A DNA stretch of 64,000 bases, taken from assembly GCF_003970865.1 (NCBI RefSeq), contig NZ_RXLZ01000001.1:62001-126000 (forward strand). The letters run 5' to 3'. Both the position numbers and the translations under genes were made by a program. Of the stretch, positions 16,310 to 24,275 are shown one piece after another. Position 1 is the stretch's first letter, and every line of letters begins with the position of its first letter. The stretch comes from Stenotrophomonas maltophilia (GTDB lineage: Bacteria > Pseudomonadota > Gammaproteobacteria > Xanthomonadales > Xanthomonadaceae). Below the pieces are notes generated by a model. That model did no database searches. It was not told the DNA's origin and was given only the letters and a program-made list of their open reading frames with translations.

Positions 16310-19300
16310 ATGATGCACACCACCTTCCGCACGCCGGCGCGCCGGCTGCTGAGCACCGCACTGGTCAGCTGCCTGATGCTGGCCGCCGCTCCGAACGTCA
16401 TGGCGCAGTCGGCCAATGCCAGCCTGCGCGGCCAGGTATCCGGCGCCCAGGCCGGTTCTGAAGTCACCGCTACCAACGTGGCCACTGGCACCGTCCGTCG
16501 CGGCACCGTCCGTGCCGATGGCAGCTACTCGCTGATGGGCCTGGACCCGGGCACCTACGACGTGGTCGCCAATGGCCAGGTCCAGAAGGTCACCGTCACC
16601 GTGGCCTCGACCGCCACCTTGAACTTCGCCGGTGCGGCCAGCAGCACCCCGGGTTCGACCGCGGCCACCAATCTGGACACCGTCAACGTCGTTGCGCCGA
16701 CCCTGCTGCAGGAAGTGCGCACGTCTGAAGTCGGCAAGACCGTCAGCCTGCAGCAGATCCAGACCACGCCGCAGGTCTCGCGCAACTTCCTGGAGTTTGC
16801 CGACGCGGTGCCGGGCCTGATCTTCACCCGTGATGCCAAGGGCAACACCTCGCTGCGCGGTGGTGCCACCAATGCCGATGGCACCAATGTGTACATCGAC
16901 GGTGTTGGCCAGAAGAGCTATGTGAAGGGCGGCGGCGTGGCCGGCCAGTCCGGCAGCGCGGGCAATCCGTTCCCGCAGCTGGCCATTGGCGAGTACAAGG
17001 TCATCAGCGGCAACTACAAGGCCGAGTACGGCCAGGTTTCCAGTGCTGCCGTCACCGCCGCGACCAAGTCCGGTACCAACGAGTTCAAGGGTGAAGCCTT
17101 CTACCGTTACACCAACGACAGCATGCGCGCGATGACCCCGGCCGAACGCCAGCCGAACAAGGGCAAGGAGGATTCGGCCGAGAAGGAATACGGCTTCGCG
17201 CTGGGTGGCCCGATCATCCAGGACAAGGCCCACTTCTTCGTGACCTACGAAGCCAAGCGCTTCGACCTGCCGGTGACCATCGCGCCGGATGGCGCGGTCA
17301 CAGGTGCTGCCGGCCTGCTGCCGGCCATCGGCGCCGCCGGCCTTGGTCCGGCCAGCCAGCCGTTCCAGCAGGACCTGATCTTCGCCAAGATCGACTTCGA
17401 GCCGACCGACAATGATCGCATCGAGCTGACCTTCCAGGACCGCGACGAAACCCAGTCGCAGTTCAGTGGCCAGACCTCGCCGGAAGCCGGTCGTGAAGTG
17501 GTCAACACCGACCGTCGTTATGCGCTGCGCTGGAACCACAGTGGTGAGCGCTACTACAACGAATTGATGGTTACTCACGAAGATTCGTTCAACAATCCGA
17601 ACCCGCTGACCCTGGCCAACGGCATCACCTACACCGCGCCGGACGGTCCCGAAGACCGCACCGTGGTGAAGATCGGTGGCGCATCGGCGCTGGATTCGCA
17701 GGTGAAGGGCCAGAAGGGCTGGTCGATCGAAGACAACCTGACCCTGGATGGCATCCAGTGGGCCGGCGATCACACCATCAAGATGGGCGTGAAGTACAAG
17801 CAGATCGACCTGTACGCCTCCGATGCGGCACAGATCAACCCGACCTTCACCTACTCCCTGGGCGATCCGGACTTCCCGGATTCGATTCCGTACAAGGCAC
17901 AGTTCGTCAAGCCGGTGACCGGCGTGTCGGGGGTGTCCGGCGAAGTCCGTTCGAAGTCCAAGCAGTACGGCGTGTTCATCCAGGACGACTGGCAGGTCAA
18001 CGACCACCTGCAGCTGAACATCGGCCTGCGCTGGGACTACGAAAAGACCCCGACCTACCTGAACTTCGTAACCCCGCAGCAGGTGGTCGACGCCATCTAT
18101 TCGCAGGATCCGCGTGCGCCTGCCGGCCAGACCTACGCCGACTCGCTGGCGCTGGGCGGTCTGGACATCAGCGACTACATCAGCAACGGTCATAACCGCA
18201 AAGCGTTCAAGGATGCCTGGCAGCCGCGCCTGGGCTTCTCGTATGACATCAATGCCGACGAGCAGCATGTGATCCACGGTGGTGCCGGCCGTTCCTACGA
18301 CCGTGACCTGTTCGACAACCTGCAGCTGGAAACCACCAAGCTGGCCCTGCCGCAGCCGACCATCTACTTCCGCAACCCGGCCACCGGCACCTGCATCAAC
18401 GGCCAGGCCGCCTGCTATGACTGGAACCCGAACCTGCTCAACGGCATCGGCAACCTGCAGTCACTGGTCGGCGCGACCAGCAATGCCGGCCTGGAAGTCG
18501 ACCTGCTGAACAACAAGCTGAAGGCGCCGTATTCGGACCAGTTCAGCCTGGGCATGAGCAACCGGATCGGCGAGTGGCTGACCGATGCAACCATCGCCCG
18601 TACCCTGAGCTACGACGGCTTCGCCTTCACTCTGGGCAACCGTTACCCGACCGGCCAGTTCTTCGATGATCCGCGCCTGTGTGGCGGCACCGACCCGGGC
18701 CTGAGCCAGGCGTGGAGCTGCAACGTGCCGGGCTTCGGCAGCTTGATCATTGGCCAGCAGGGCATCAAGACCCGCGCCACCCAGGTCCTGCTGTCGGCGC
18801 AGAAGCCGTTCACCAAGGAAAGCGGCTGGGGCACCTCGATCGCCTACACCTGGACCACCGCCCGTCACAACCGCGACATCAACGAGAAGTACGCGTTTGA
18901 CCGCGGCCTGATCGGTGACTACCCGACCATCCGTTCCAACGGCGCGCCGCGTCACCGCCTGGTGGTGACCGGTTCGTACGCGGGCTTCTGGGGCATCACC
19001 TTCGGCGGCAAGATCACCCTGGCAACCCCGACCGCCGTCAACGACTGGTACCCGGTGATGCAGGCCAGCGGCTACACCCTGCCGACTCCGCAGGCGGCCG
19101 TGCCCAACGCCACCGGCAAGTTCCTGGTGGGTGGCAAGATCTTCGGCTACCGTTCGGTTGACCTGCAGGCGACGAAGACGTTCAAGATGCCGGGCGATAC
19201 CGAGCTGTACGCGCGTATCGACATCATCAACGTGTTCAACTTCGACAACTTCTCCACCTACAACTACGTCAAGACCAACGGCAAGCTGCAGGCCAGCTAC

Positions 19301-19366
19301 AACGAGACCGGCGAAATCATCGGTACTCCGCGCCAGATCAAGGCCGAAGTGGGCTTCCGCTTCTAA
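16310..19366 (+). CDS. TonB-dependent outer-membrane receptor with carboxypeptidase-regulatory-like domain
   Basis: A 1018-residue outer-membrane protein of the Oar-like type. After a signal peptide (cleavage near NVMAQS) comes an Ig-like carboxypeptidase-regulatory domain (about residues 36-105, SLRGQVSGAQAGSEV...GTYDVVANG), then a plug domain (about 120-260) and a large beta-barrel ending in AEVGFRF with the C-terminal phenylalanine needed for barrel assembly. It would import an oligosaccharide too large for porins, powered by TonB. Position next to a LacI regulator and glycosidases points to a glucan ligand. GGAG lies 9 bp before ATG 16310; a second ATG follows at once. A terminator follows at 19511. 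Confidence 0.9.
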   Translation: MMHTTFRTPARRLLSTALVSCLMLAAAPNVMAQSANASLRGQVSGAQAGSEVTATNVATGTVRRGTVRADGSYSLMGLDPGTYDVVANGQVQKVTVTVASTATLNFAGAASSTPGSTAATNLDTVNVVAPTLLQEVRTSEVGKTVSLQQIQTTPQVSRNFLEFADAVPGLIFTRDAKGNTSLRGGATNADGTNVYIDGVGQKSYVKGGGVAGQSGSAGNPFPQLAIGEYKVISGNYKAEYGQVSSAAVTAATKSGTNEFKGEAFYRYTNDSMRAMTPAERQPNKGKEDSAEKEYGFALGGPIIQDKAHFFVTYEAKRFDLPVTIAPDGAVTGAAGLLPAIGAAGLGPASQPFQQDLIFAKIDFEPTDNDRIELTFQDRDETQSQFSGQTSPEAGREVVNTDRRYALRWNHSGERYYNELMVTHEDSFNNPNPLTLANGITYTAPDGPEDRTVVKIGGASALDSQVKGQKGWSIEDNLTLDGIQWAGDHTIKMGVKYKQIDLYASDAAQINPTFTYSLGDPDFPDSIPYKAQFVKPVTGVSGVSGEVRSKSKQYGVFIQDDWQVNDHLQLNIGLRWDYEKTPTYLNFVTPQQVVDAIYSQDPRAPAGQTYADSLALGGLDISDYISNGHNRKAFKDAWQPRLGFSYDINADEQHVIHGGAGRSYDRDLFDNLQLETTKLALPQPTIYFRNPATGTCINGQAACYDWNPNLLNGIGNLQSLVGATSNAGLEVDLLNNKLKAPYSDQFSLGMSNRIGEWLTDATIARTLSYDGFAFTLGNRYPTGQFFDDPRLCGGTDPGLSQAWSCNVPGFGSLIIGQQGIKTRATQVLLSAQKPFTKESGWGTSIAYTWTTARHNRDINEKYAFDRGLIGDYPTIRSNGAPRHRLVVTGSYAGFWGITFGGKITLATPTAVNDWYPVMQASGYTLPTPQAAVPNATGKFLVGGKIFGYRSVDLQATKTFKMPGDTELYARIDIINVFNFDNFSTYNYVKTNGKLQASYNETGEIIGTPRQIKAEVGFRF

Positions 19367-19389
19367 GCCCGGATGTAGATGCACGACCC

Positions 19390-19500
19390 GATGCCGCCGC
19401 TCCACCGGCGGCATCGACTGCGTGAAAACGGCAATGGCCGGCCCCGCGCCGGTCCATTGCCCATGCCGCTACCGGCCAGGGGGCAGCGGCATGGGCAATG
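19390..19500. other. Two strong hairpins between receptor and glycosidase genes
   Basis: The first hairpin (19390-19415) pairs GATGCCGCCG with CGGCGGCATC. The second (19455-19500) has a perfect 16-bp stem, CATTGCCCATGCCGCT with its complement, around a 14-base loop. Neither has a T-tract. They lie in the transcript just before the terminator at 19511 and could protect the receptor mRNA 3' end or form part of a repeat. Confidence 0.6.
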
Positions 19501-19510
19501 ATCGCGGTGT

Positions 19511-19536
19511 CAAACCACGTTTTTCGTGGTTTTTTC
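19511..19536 (+). terminator. Rho-independent terminator after the TonB-dependent receptor
   Basis: AACCACG and CGTGGTT form a 7-bp stem around a 5-T loop, followed by T5. It should separate receptor transcription from the next operon. Confidence 0.75.
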
Positions 19537-19548
19537 AGAACGCATCTT

Positions 19549-19560
19549 GTAAACGATTTC
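19549..19560. promoter_or_regulatory. Candidate LacI-type operator O3, before the glycosidase/ABC operon
   Basis: GTAAACGATTTC matches GNAANCGNTTNC and has outer TG/CA like O1. It lies 54 bp before the start codon of the GH144-type gene, just after the terminator, where a promoter is needed. Confidence 0.65.
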
Positions 19561-19614
19561 AGATCATTGGACGGTATGCTTTCCCATCGATCAGACCACC
19601 GGAGAAATCGCGCC

Positions 19615-21219
19615 ATGCAGGCACGCCATCTGTTGTCCGCCGCAGCGTTGAGCCTGGCCGTGGCCGCCTGCCAGCCGGCCCAGCAGGAACCTGCCAAGCC
19701 GCGGCCGCCGGTGATCCTGATCGAGGCCGACGCACCGCCGCGGCCGATGAAGCCGGTGTTGCCGCCGCTGTTCGATGACATCGAGCGGCGTACCTTCCAG
19801 TTCTTCTGGGATACCACCAACGAGATCAATGGCCTGACCCCGGACCGCTATCCGTCGCGGCCGTTCGCCAGCATCGCCTCGGTCGGCTTCGCACTGACCG
19901 CGTACCCGATCGGCATCGAGAACGGCTGGGTCAGCCGCAACCAGGCGATCGACCGCACCCTGACCACGCTGAAGTTCTTCCGCGACGTGCCGATGGGCCC
20001 GCAGCGCACCGGCAAGGCCGGCTACAAGGGCTTCTACTACCACTTCCTGGACATGCAGGAAGGGCGTCGCTACGACAGCTGGGTCGAACTGTCCTCGGTC
20101 GATACCGCGCTGCTGATGATGGGCGTACTGTTCGCGCAGTCGTACTACGACGGCGACGATCCGCGCGAGAAGGAGATCCGGCAGATCGCCGACACCCTGT
20201 ACAAGAAGGTCGACTGGCCGTGGCTGCAGCAGCGTGCGCCGCTGATCTCGATGGGCTGGTTCCCCGAGAGCGGCTTCATCGACCACGACTGGATGGGCTA
20301 CAACGAGGCGATGATGGTCTACATCCTTGCCCTGGGTTCGCCGACGCACCCGGTCAGCCCGGATGCATGGACCGTGTGGACGCGCACCTATGACAACGAC
20401 TGGGGCGTCTACCAGGGCCAGGAATACCTGTCCTTCGGCCCGCTGTTCGGTCACCAGTACAGCCACGTCTGGATCGACTTCCGCGACATCCAGGACGCGT
20501 ACATGCGCGAGCGCGGCAGCACCTACTTCCTCAACAGCCGCTCGGCTGCCCTGGCCCAGCGCGAGTACGCCATCGCCAACCCGATGCAATGGAAGGAGTA
20601 CGGCGAAAATGTGTGGGGCCTGACCGCCAGTGATGGGCCGCAGAACACCACCCAGGACTATCGTGGCGAGCAGCGCCAGTTCCGCCACTACTCTTCGCGC
20701 GGCGCTGGCCTGCGCGAGAACTTCGATGACGGCACCATCGCCCCGACCGCCGCGATTGCCTCGGTGGTGTTCGCGCCGGAGCAGGTGATCCCGGCCACGC
20801 TGGAGATGCACAAGCGCTTTGGCGATTACATCTACTCCAGCTACGGCTTCCTGGATTCATTCAATCCCAGCTTCAACTACGACATCCCGATCAAGACCGG
20901 CCGCCTGGTGCCGGATCGCGGCTGGGTCGCCAGCGATTACATCGCCATCGACCAGGGCCCGATCCTGACCATGATCGCCAACTACCGCGATGACTTCGTC
21001 TGGGAAGTGATGAAGAAGAACCCGTACATCCGCAAGGGCCTGGAACGGGCCGGGTTCAGTGGTGGCTGGCTGGCACCGGAAGGTTCGTTCCAGCCGCTGG
21101 AACTGCAGAAAGACGAAAAGGCCGCGGCGGCACGCGCGGTGGGTATCGCCGAATCACGCGCGGCTGCCGCGCAGGAACAGAAGAACAATGCCAACCGCAC
21201 CACAGGCCAGGGCAAGTAG
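19615..21219 (+). CDS. GH144-type glycosidase lipoprotein (glucoamylase-like, PF10091)
   Basis: A 534-residue lipoprotein (lipobox LAVAAC, lipidated C19). The body matches the glucoamylase-like domain PF10091, now family GH144, whose characterised members are endo-beta-1,2-glucanases. Recognisable stretches are RRTFQFFWDTTN, PSRPFASIASVGFALTAY, WVELSSVDTALLMMG, YNEAMMVYILALGSP and the C-terminal DSFNPSF...VASDYIAIDQGPI. The acidic residues of the (alpha/alpha)6 catalytic pocket are retained in these stretches. It probably sits in the periplasm or on the outer membrane and cuts imported glucan. It is the first gene of a five- or six-gene operon. Confidence 0.88.
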   Translation: MQARHLLSAAALSLAVAACQPAQQEPAKPRPPVILIEADAPPRPMKPVLPPLFDDIERRTFQFFWDTTNEINGLTPDRYPSRPFASIASVGFALTAYPIGIENGWVSRNQAIDRTLTTLKFFRDVPMGPQRTGKAGYKGFYYHFLDMQEGRRYDSWVELSSVDTALLMMGVLFAQSYYDGDDPREKEIRQIADTLYKKVDWPWLQQRAPLISMGWFPESGFIDHDWMGYNEAMMVYILALGSPTHPVSPDAWTVWTRTYDNDWGVYQGQEYLSFGPLFGHQYSHVWIDFRDIQDAYMRERGSTYFLNSRSAALAQREYAIANPMQWKEYGENVWGLTASDGPQNTTQDYRGEQRQFRHYSSRGAGLRENFDDGTIAPTAAIASVVFAPEQVIPATLEMHKRFGDYIYSSYGFLDSFNPSFNYDIPIKTGRLVPDRGWVASDYIAIDQGPILTMIANYRDDFVWEVMKKNPYIRKGLERAGFSGGWLAPEGSFQPLELQKDEKAAAARAVGIAESRAAAAQEQKNNANRTTGQGK

Positions 21220-21223
21220 CCCG

Positions 21224-22564
21224 ATGCCGAACTGGATCGACCGCCTGCGCCGCTGGGCGCTGCCTGCCTTGGCCGCGTTGGCCGTGGCGGGCTGCGCCCG
21301 TACCGAACCGGGCACCACCACCGTACGTTTCTGGGCGATGGGCCGCGAGGCGGAGGTGGTCAGCGAACTGATCCACGAATTCGAAGCCGAGAATCCGGGC
21401 ATCAAGGTGGATGTGCAGAACATCCCGTGGACGGCCGCGCACGAGAAGCTGCTGACCGCGTTCGCTGCCGACGGCCTGCCGGACGTGTGCCAGCTGGGCA
21501 ACACCTGGGTGCCGGAGTTCGCCGAACTTGATGCGCTGACGCCGTTGCAGCCGTTCGTGCAGCGTTCCGCCGTGGTCGACCCGAAGGATTACTTCCAGGG
21601 TATCTGGGATACCAACGTGATCCACGGGGAGCTGGTCGGTGTGCCGTGGTACGTCGATACCCGCCTGATCTACTACCGCAAGGATCTGCTGGCCAAGGCC
21701 GGCTACGACCACCCGCCGCGCACCTGGCAGGAGTGGGATGAACAGATGGCGGCGATCAAGCGCATGCAGGGCCCGAACCGCTATGCGGTGCTGATGCCGA
21801 TCAACGAATTCGAGCAGCAGCTGTCGCTGGCGCTGCAGCAGCCGGATCCGCTGCTGCGCGACGATGACACCCGCGGCAATTTCGCCAGCCCGGGGTTCCG
21901 CCGCACGCTGGCTTTCTACGCCAACATGTTCGAGCAGGGCTGGGCGCCGAAGATGTCCGAGACGCAGATCTCCAACGTCTGGGACGAGTTCTTCCGTGGC
22001 TTCAACGTGTTCTACATCTCCGGTCCCTGGAACATCCGCGAGTTCAAGAAGCTGCAGCCGAAGGAACTGGAAGGGCAGTGGGGCACGGCCGCGCTGCCGG
22101 GTCCGGACGGCCCGGGTGCCGGCATTGCCGGAGGCACCAGCCTGGTGATCTTCCGCAAGTCGCAGCAGAAGGAAGCGTCGTGGAAGCTGATCGAGTTCCT
22201 GTCGCGACCGGAAATCCAGGCGCGCTTCCATTCGATCATCGGCGACCTGCCGCCGCGCCGCAGTACCTGGAACGCGCCGTCGCTGGCCAACGATCCGCTG
22301 GCCGCCGCGTTCCGTGACCAGCTGGAGCGGGTCAAGCCGACCCCGAAGGTGCTTGAGTGGGAGCGCATCGTGCAGGAAATGCGCATCGTCACCGAGAAGG
22401 TGGTGCGCGGTGGCCTGGCGCAGGACAAGGCCGTGGAAGAGCTGGACCAGCGCGTGGACAAGGTGCTGGCCAAGCGCCGCTGGATGCATGAACAACAACG
22501 CCTGCAGCAGCGCGTGCCGTCGCCGCAATCAAGCAGTGCCGTGGCCGCCGGGAGCGCGCAATGA
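21224..22564 (+). CDS. Sugar ABC transporter substrate-binding lipoprotein
   Basis: A 446-residue family 1 extracellular solute-binding protein. It has a lipoprotein signal (LAVAGC, C24) and typical features: VRFWAMGREAEVVSELIHEFE, LPDVCQLGNTWVPEF, GVPWYVDTRLIYYRKDLLAKAGYDHPPRTWQEW and a C-terminal region with SWKLIEFLS. It would capture an oligosaccharide in the periplasm for the two permeases that follow. The gene starts 4 bp after the glycosidase stop and overlaps the next by 4 bp (ATGA). Confidence 0.92.
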   Translation: MPNWIDRLRRWALPALAALAVAGCARTEPGTTTVRFWAMGREAEVVSELIHEFEAENPGIKVDVQNIPWTAAHEKLLTAFAADGLPDVCQLGNTWVPEFAELDALTPLQPFVQRSAVVDPKDYFQGIWDTNVIHGELVGVPWYVDTRLIYYRKDLLAKAGYDHPPRTWQEWDEQMAAIKRMQGPNRYAVLMPINEFEQQLSLALQQPDPLLRDDDTRGNFASPGFRRTLAFYANMFEQGWAPKMSETQISNVWDEFFRGFNVFYISGPWNIREFKKLQPKELEGQWGTAALPGPDGPGAGIAGGTSLVIFRKSQQKEASWKLIEFLSRPEIQARFHSIIGDLPPRRSTWNAPSLANDPLAAAFRDQLERVKPTPKVLEWERIVQEMRIVTEKVVRGGLAQDKAVEELDQRVDKVLAKRRWMHEQQRLQQRVPSPQSSSAVAAGSAQ

Positions 22565-23442
22565 AACGTACTTCGCTTGCCGGCTGGATCTTCGCCGGGC
22601 CCTCGCTGATCGTGCTGGGCATGTTCTTCGGCCTGCCGGTGGCTTCGGCGCTGGCGCTGAGCGTGACCGACTTCGACCTGTATGCCCTGGCCGACAGCAG
22701 CAACCTGCGCTTCGTCGGCCTCGGCAACTACATCGATCTGCTGCAGACACCGATGTTCTGGAAGTCGCTGTGGAACACCACCTACTTCGTGTTGATCGGC
22801 GTGCCGTTGTCGATCGGCGTGTCGCTGGGCGCGGCGATGCTGCTGAATGCACCGGCCGCACGCTTCAAGGCGCTGTTCCGCACCGCGCTGTTCGCGCCGG
22901 TGGTGACCACGCTGGTGGCGGTGGCGGTGATCTGGCGCTACCTGTTCCATACCAGCTACGGCCTGGTGAACTATGGCCTGGGCCATCTGGGTATCAGTCC
23001 GATCGACTGGCTGGGTGATCCCAACTGGGCGATGCCGACCATCATGCTGTTCGCGGTGTGGAAGAACTTCGGCTACAACATGGTGATCTTCCTGGCCGGC
23101 CTGCAGGCGATCCCGCATGACCTGTACGAGGCCGCGCGCATCGATGGCGCCTCGCGCTGGAAGCAGTTCCTGCACATCACCCTGCCGATGCTCGGCCCGG
23201 TGCTGCTGGTGGTCGGCGTGATCACCGTGTCCGGCTACTTCCAGCTGTTCGCCGAACCGTACGTGATGACCCGCGGTGACCCACTGCAGAGCACCGTCAG
23301 CGTGCTGTATTTCATGTTCGAGGAAGGCTTCAAGTGGTGGAACCTGGGACGCGCCTCCGCGGTGGCGTTCCTGCTGTTCCTGATCATCCTGGCGGTGACC
23401 ACCGTGATGCTGCGTTTCGGCCGCAAGAGGCAGTTGGTATGA
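22561..23442 (+). CDS. Sugar ABC transporter permease (MalF/UgpA type)
   Basis: A 293-residue inner-membrane protein with six hydrophobic segments. The cytoplasmic EAA loop that contacts the ATPase reads EAARIDGASRWKQFLHITLP. Both ends overlap neighbouring genes by 4 bp, so stoichiometric expression is likely. It forms the translocation channel with the next gene's product. Confidence 0.93.
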   Translation: MKRTSLAGWIFAGPSLIVLGMFFGLPVASALALSVTDFDLYALADSSNLRFVGLGNYIDLLQTPMFWKSLWNTTYFVLIGVPLSIGVSLGAAMLLNAPAARFKALFRTALFAPVVTTLVAVAVIWRYLFHTSYGLVNYGLGHLGISPIDWLGDPNWAMPTIMLFAVWKNFGYNMVIFLAGLQAIPHDLYEAARIDGASRWKQFLHITLPMLGPVLLVVGVITVSGYFQLFAEPYVMTRGDPLQSTVSVLYFMFEEGFKWWNLGRASAVAFLLFLIILAVTTVMLRFGRKRQLV

Positions 23443-24275
23443 GTCGTGAAATCGGCCAGTCGCGCTGGTACCCGTGGTTGATCAATGGTGCGTTGCTGGT
23501 GCTGGCCCTGGTCAGCCTGGCACCGCTGCTGTGGATGCTCTCGGTCTCGTTCATGCCGCAGGGCGAGGCGACCCACTTCCCGCCGCCGCTGCTGCCATCG
23601 AGCATCACCACGCGCAACTACCATGAGTTGTTCGCGCGTACCGGCATGGGCGGCAACTTCGCCAACAGCCTGCTGGTGTCGGTCGGCATCACCCTGGGTT
23701 CGCTGCTGCTCAACACCATGGCCGGCTATGCCTTCGCCAAGCTGAACTTCGTTGGCCGCGAGCGCCTGTTCCAGGTGCTGATGGCGGCGCTGGTGATTCC
23801 GGCGCAGGTGGCGATGCTGCCACTGTTCCTGCTGATGAAGCAGCTGGGCCTGGTCAACAGCTTCGGCGGTGTGATCGTGCCGGCGCTGGCCAGCGTGTTC
23901 GGCATCTTCCTGGTGCGCCAGTACGCGCGTTCGATTCCGGATGAACTGCTGGAAGCGGCGCGCATCGACGGGGCAGGGGAGCTGCGCATCTTCTTCCAGA
24001 TCGTGCTGCCGATGCTCAAGCCGGTGCTGGTGACCCTGGCGATCTTCACCTTCATGGGCGCATGGAACGATTTCATGTGGCCGTTGATCGTGTTGACCGA
24101 TCAGGAGCACTACACTTTGCCGGTGGCGCTGGCCACCCTCTCGCGCGAGCACATCATGGACGTGGAAATGATGATGGCCGGCGCGGTGGTCACCGTGGTT
24201 CCGGTGCTGGCGCTGTTCCTGGTGCTGCAGCGGTACTACATCCAAGGTCTGTTGCTGGGGAGCGTCAAGGGATGA
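23439..24275 (+). CDS. Sugar ABC transporter permease (MalG/UgpE type)
   Basis: A 278-residue inner-membrane protein with six hydrophobic segments and an EAA loop EAARIDGAGELRIFFQIVLP. It pairs with the preceding permease. No ATP-binding subunit gene occurs anywhere in this locus, so the transporter must borrow an ATPase encoded elsewhere, as MsiK-type or UgpC/MalK-type systems do. ATG 23439 overlaps the previous stop. Confidence 0.93.
   Translation: MSREIGQSRWYPWLINGALLVLALVSLAPLLWMLSVSFMPQGEATHFPPPLLPSSITTRNYHELFARTGMGGNFANSLLVSVGITLGSLLLNTMAGYAFAKLNFVGRERLFQVLMAALVIPAQVAMLPLFLLMKQLGLVNSFGGVIVPALASVFGIFLVRQYARSIPDELLEAARIDGAGELRIFFQIVLPMLKPVLVTLAIFTFMGAWNDFMWPLIVLTDQEHYTLPVALATLSREHIMDVEMMMAGAVVTVVPVLALFLVLQRYYIQGLLLGSVKG

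Noticed and set aside
16088-18277. 729-residue open frame opposite the TonB-dependent receptor
   Set aside because: High GC content leaves long open frames on the opposite strand of real genes. The product has no recognisable motifs and the receptor is clear on the plus strand.
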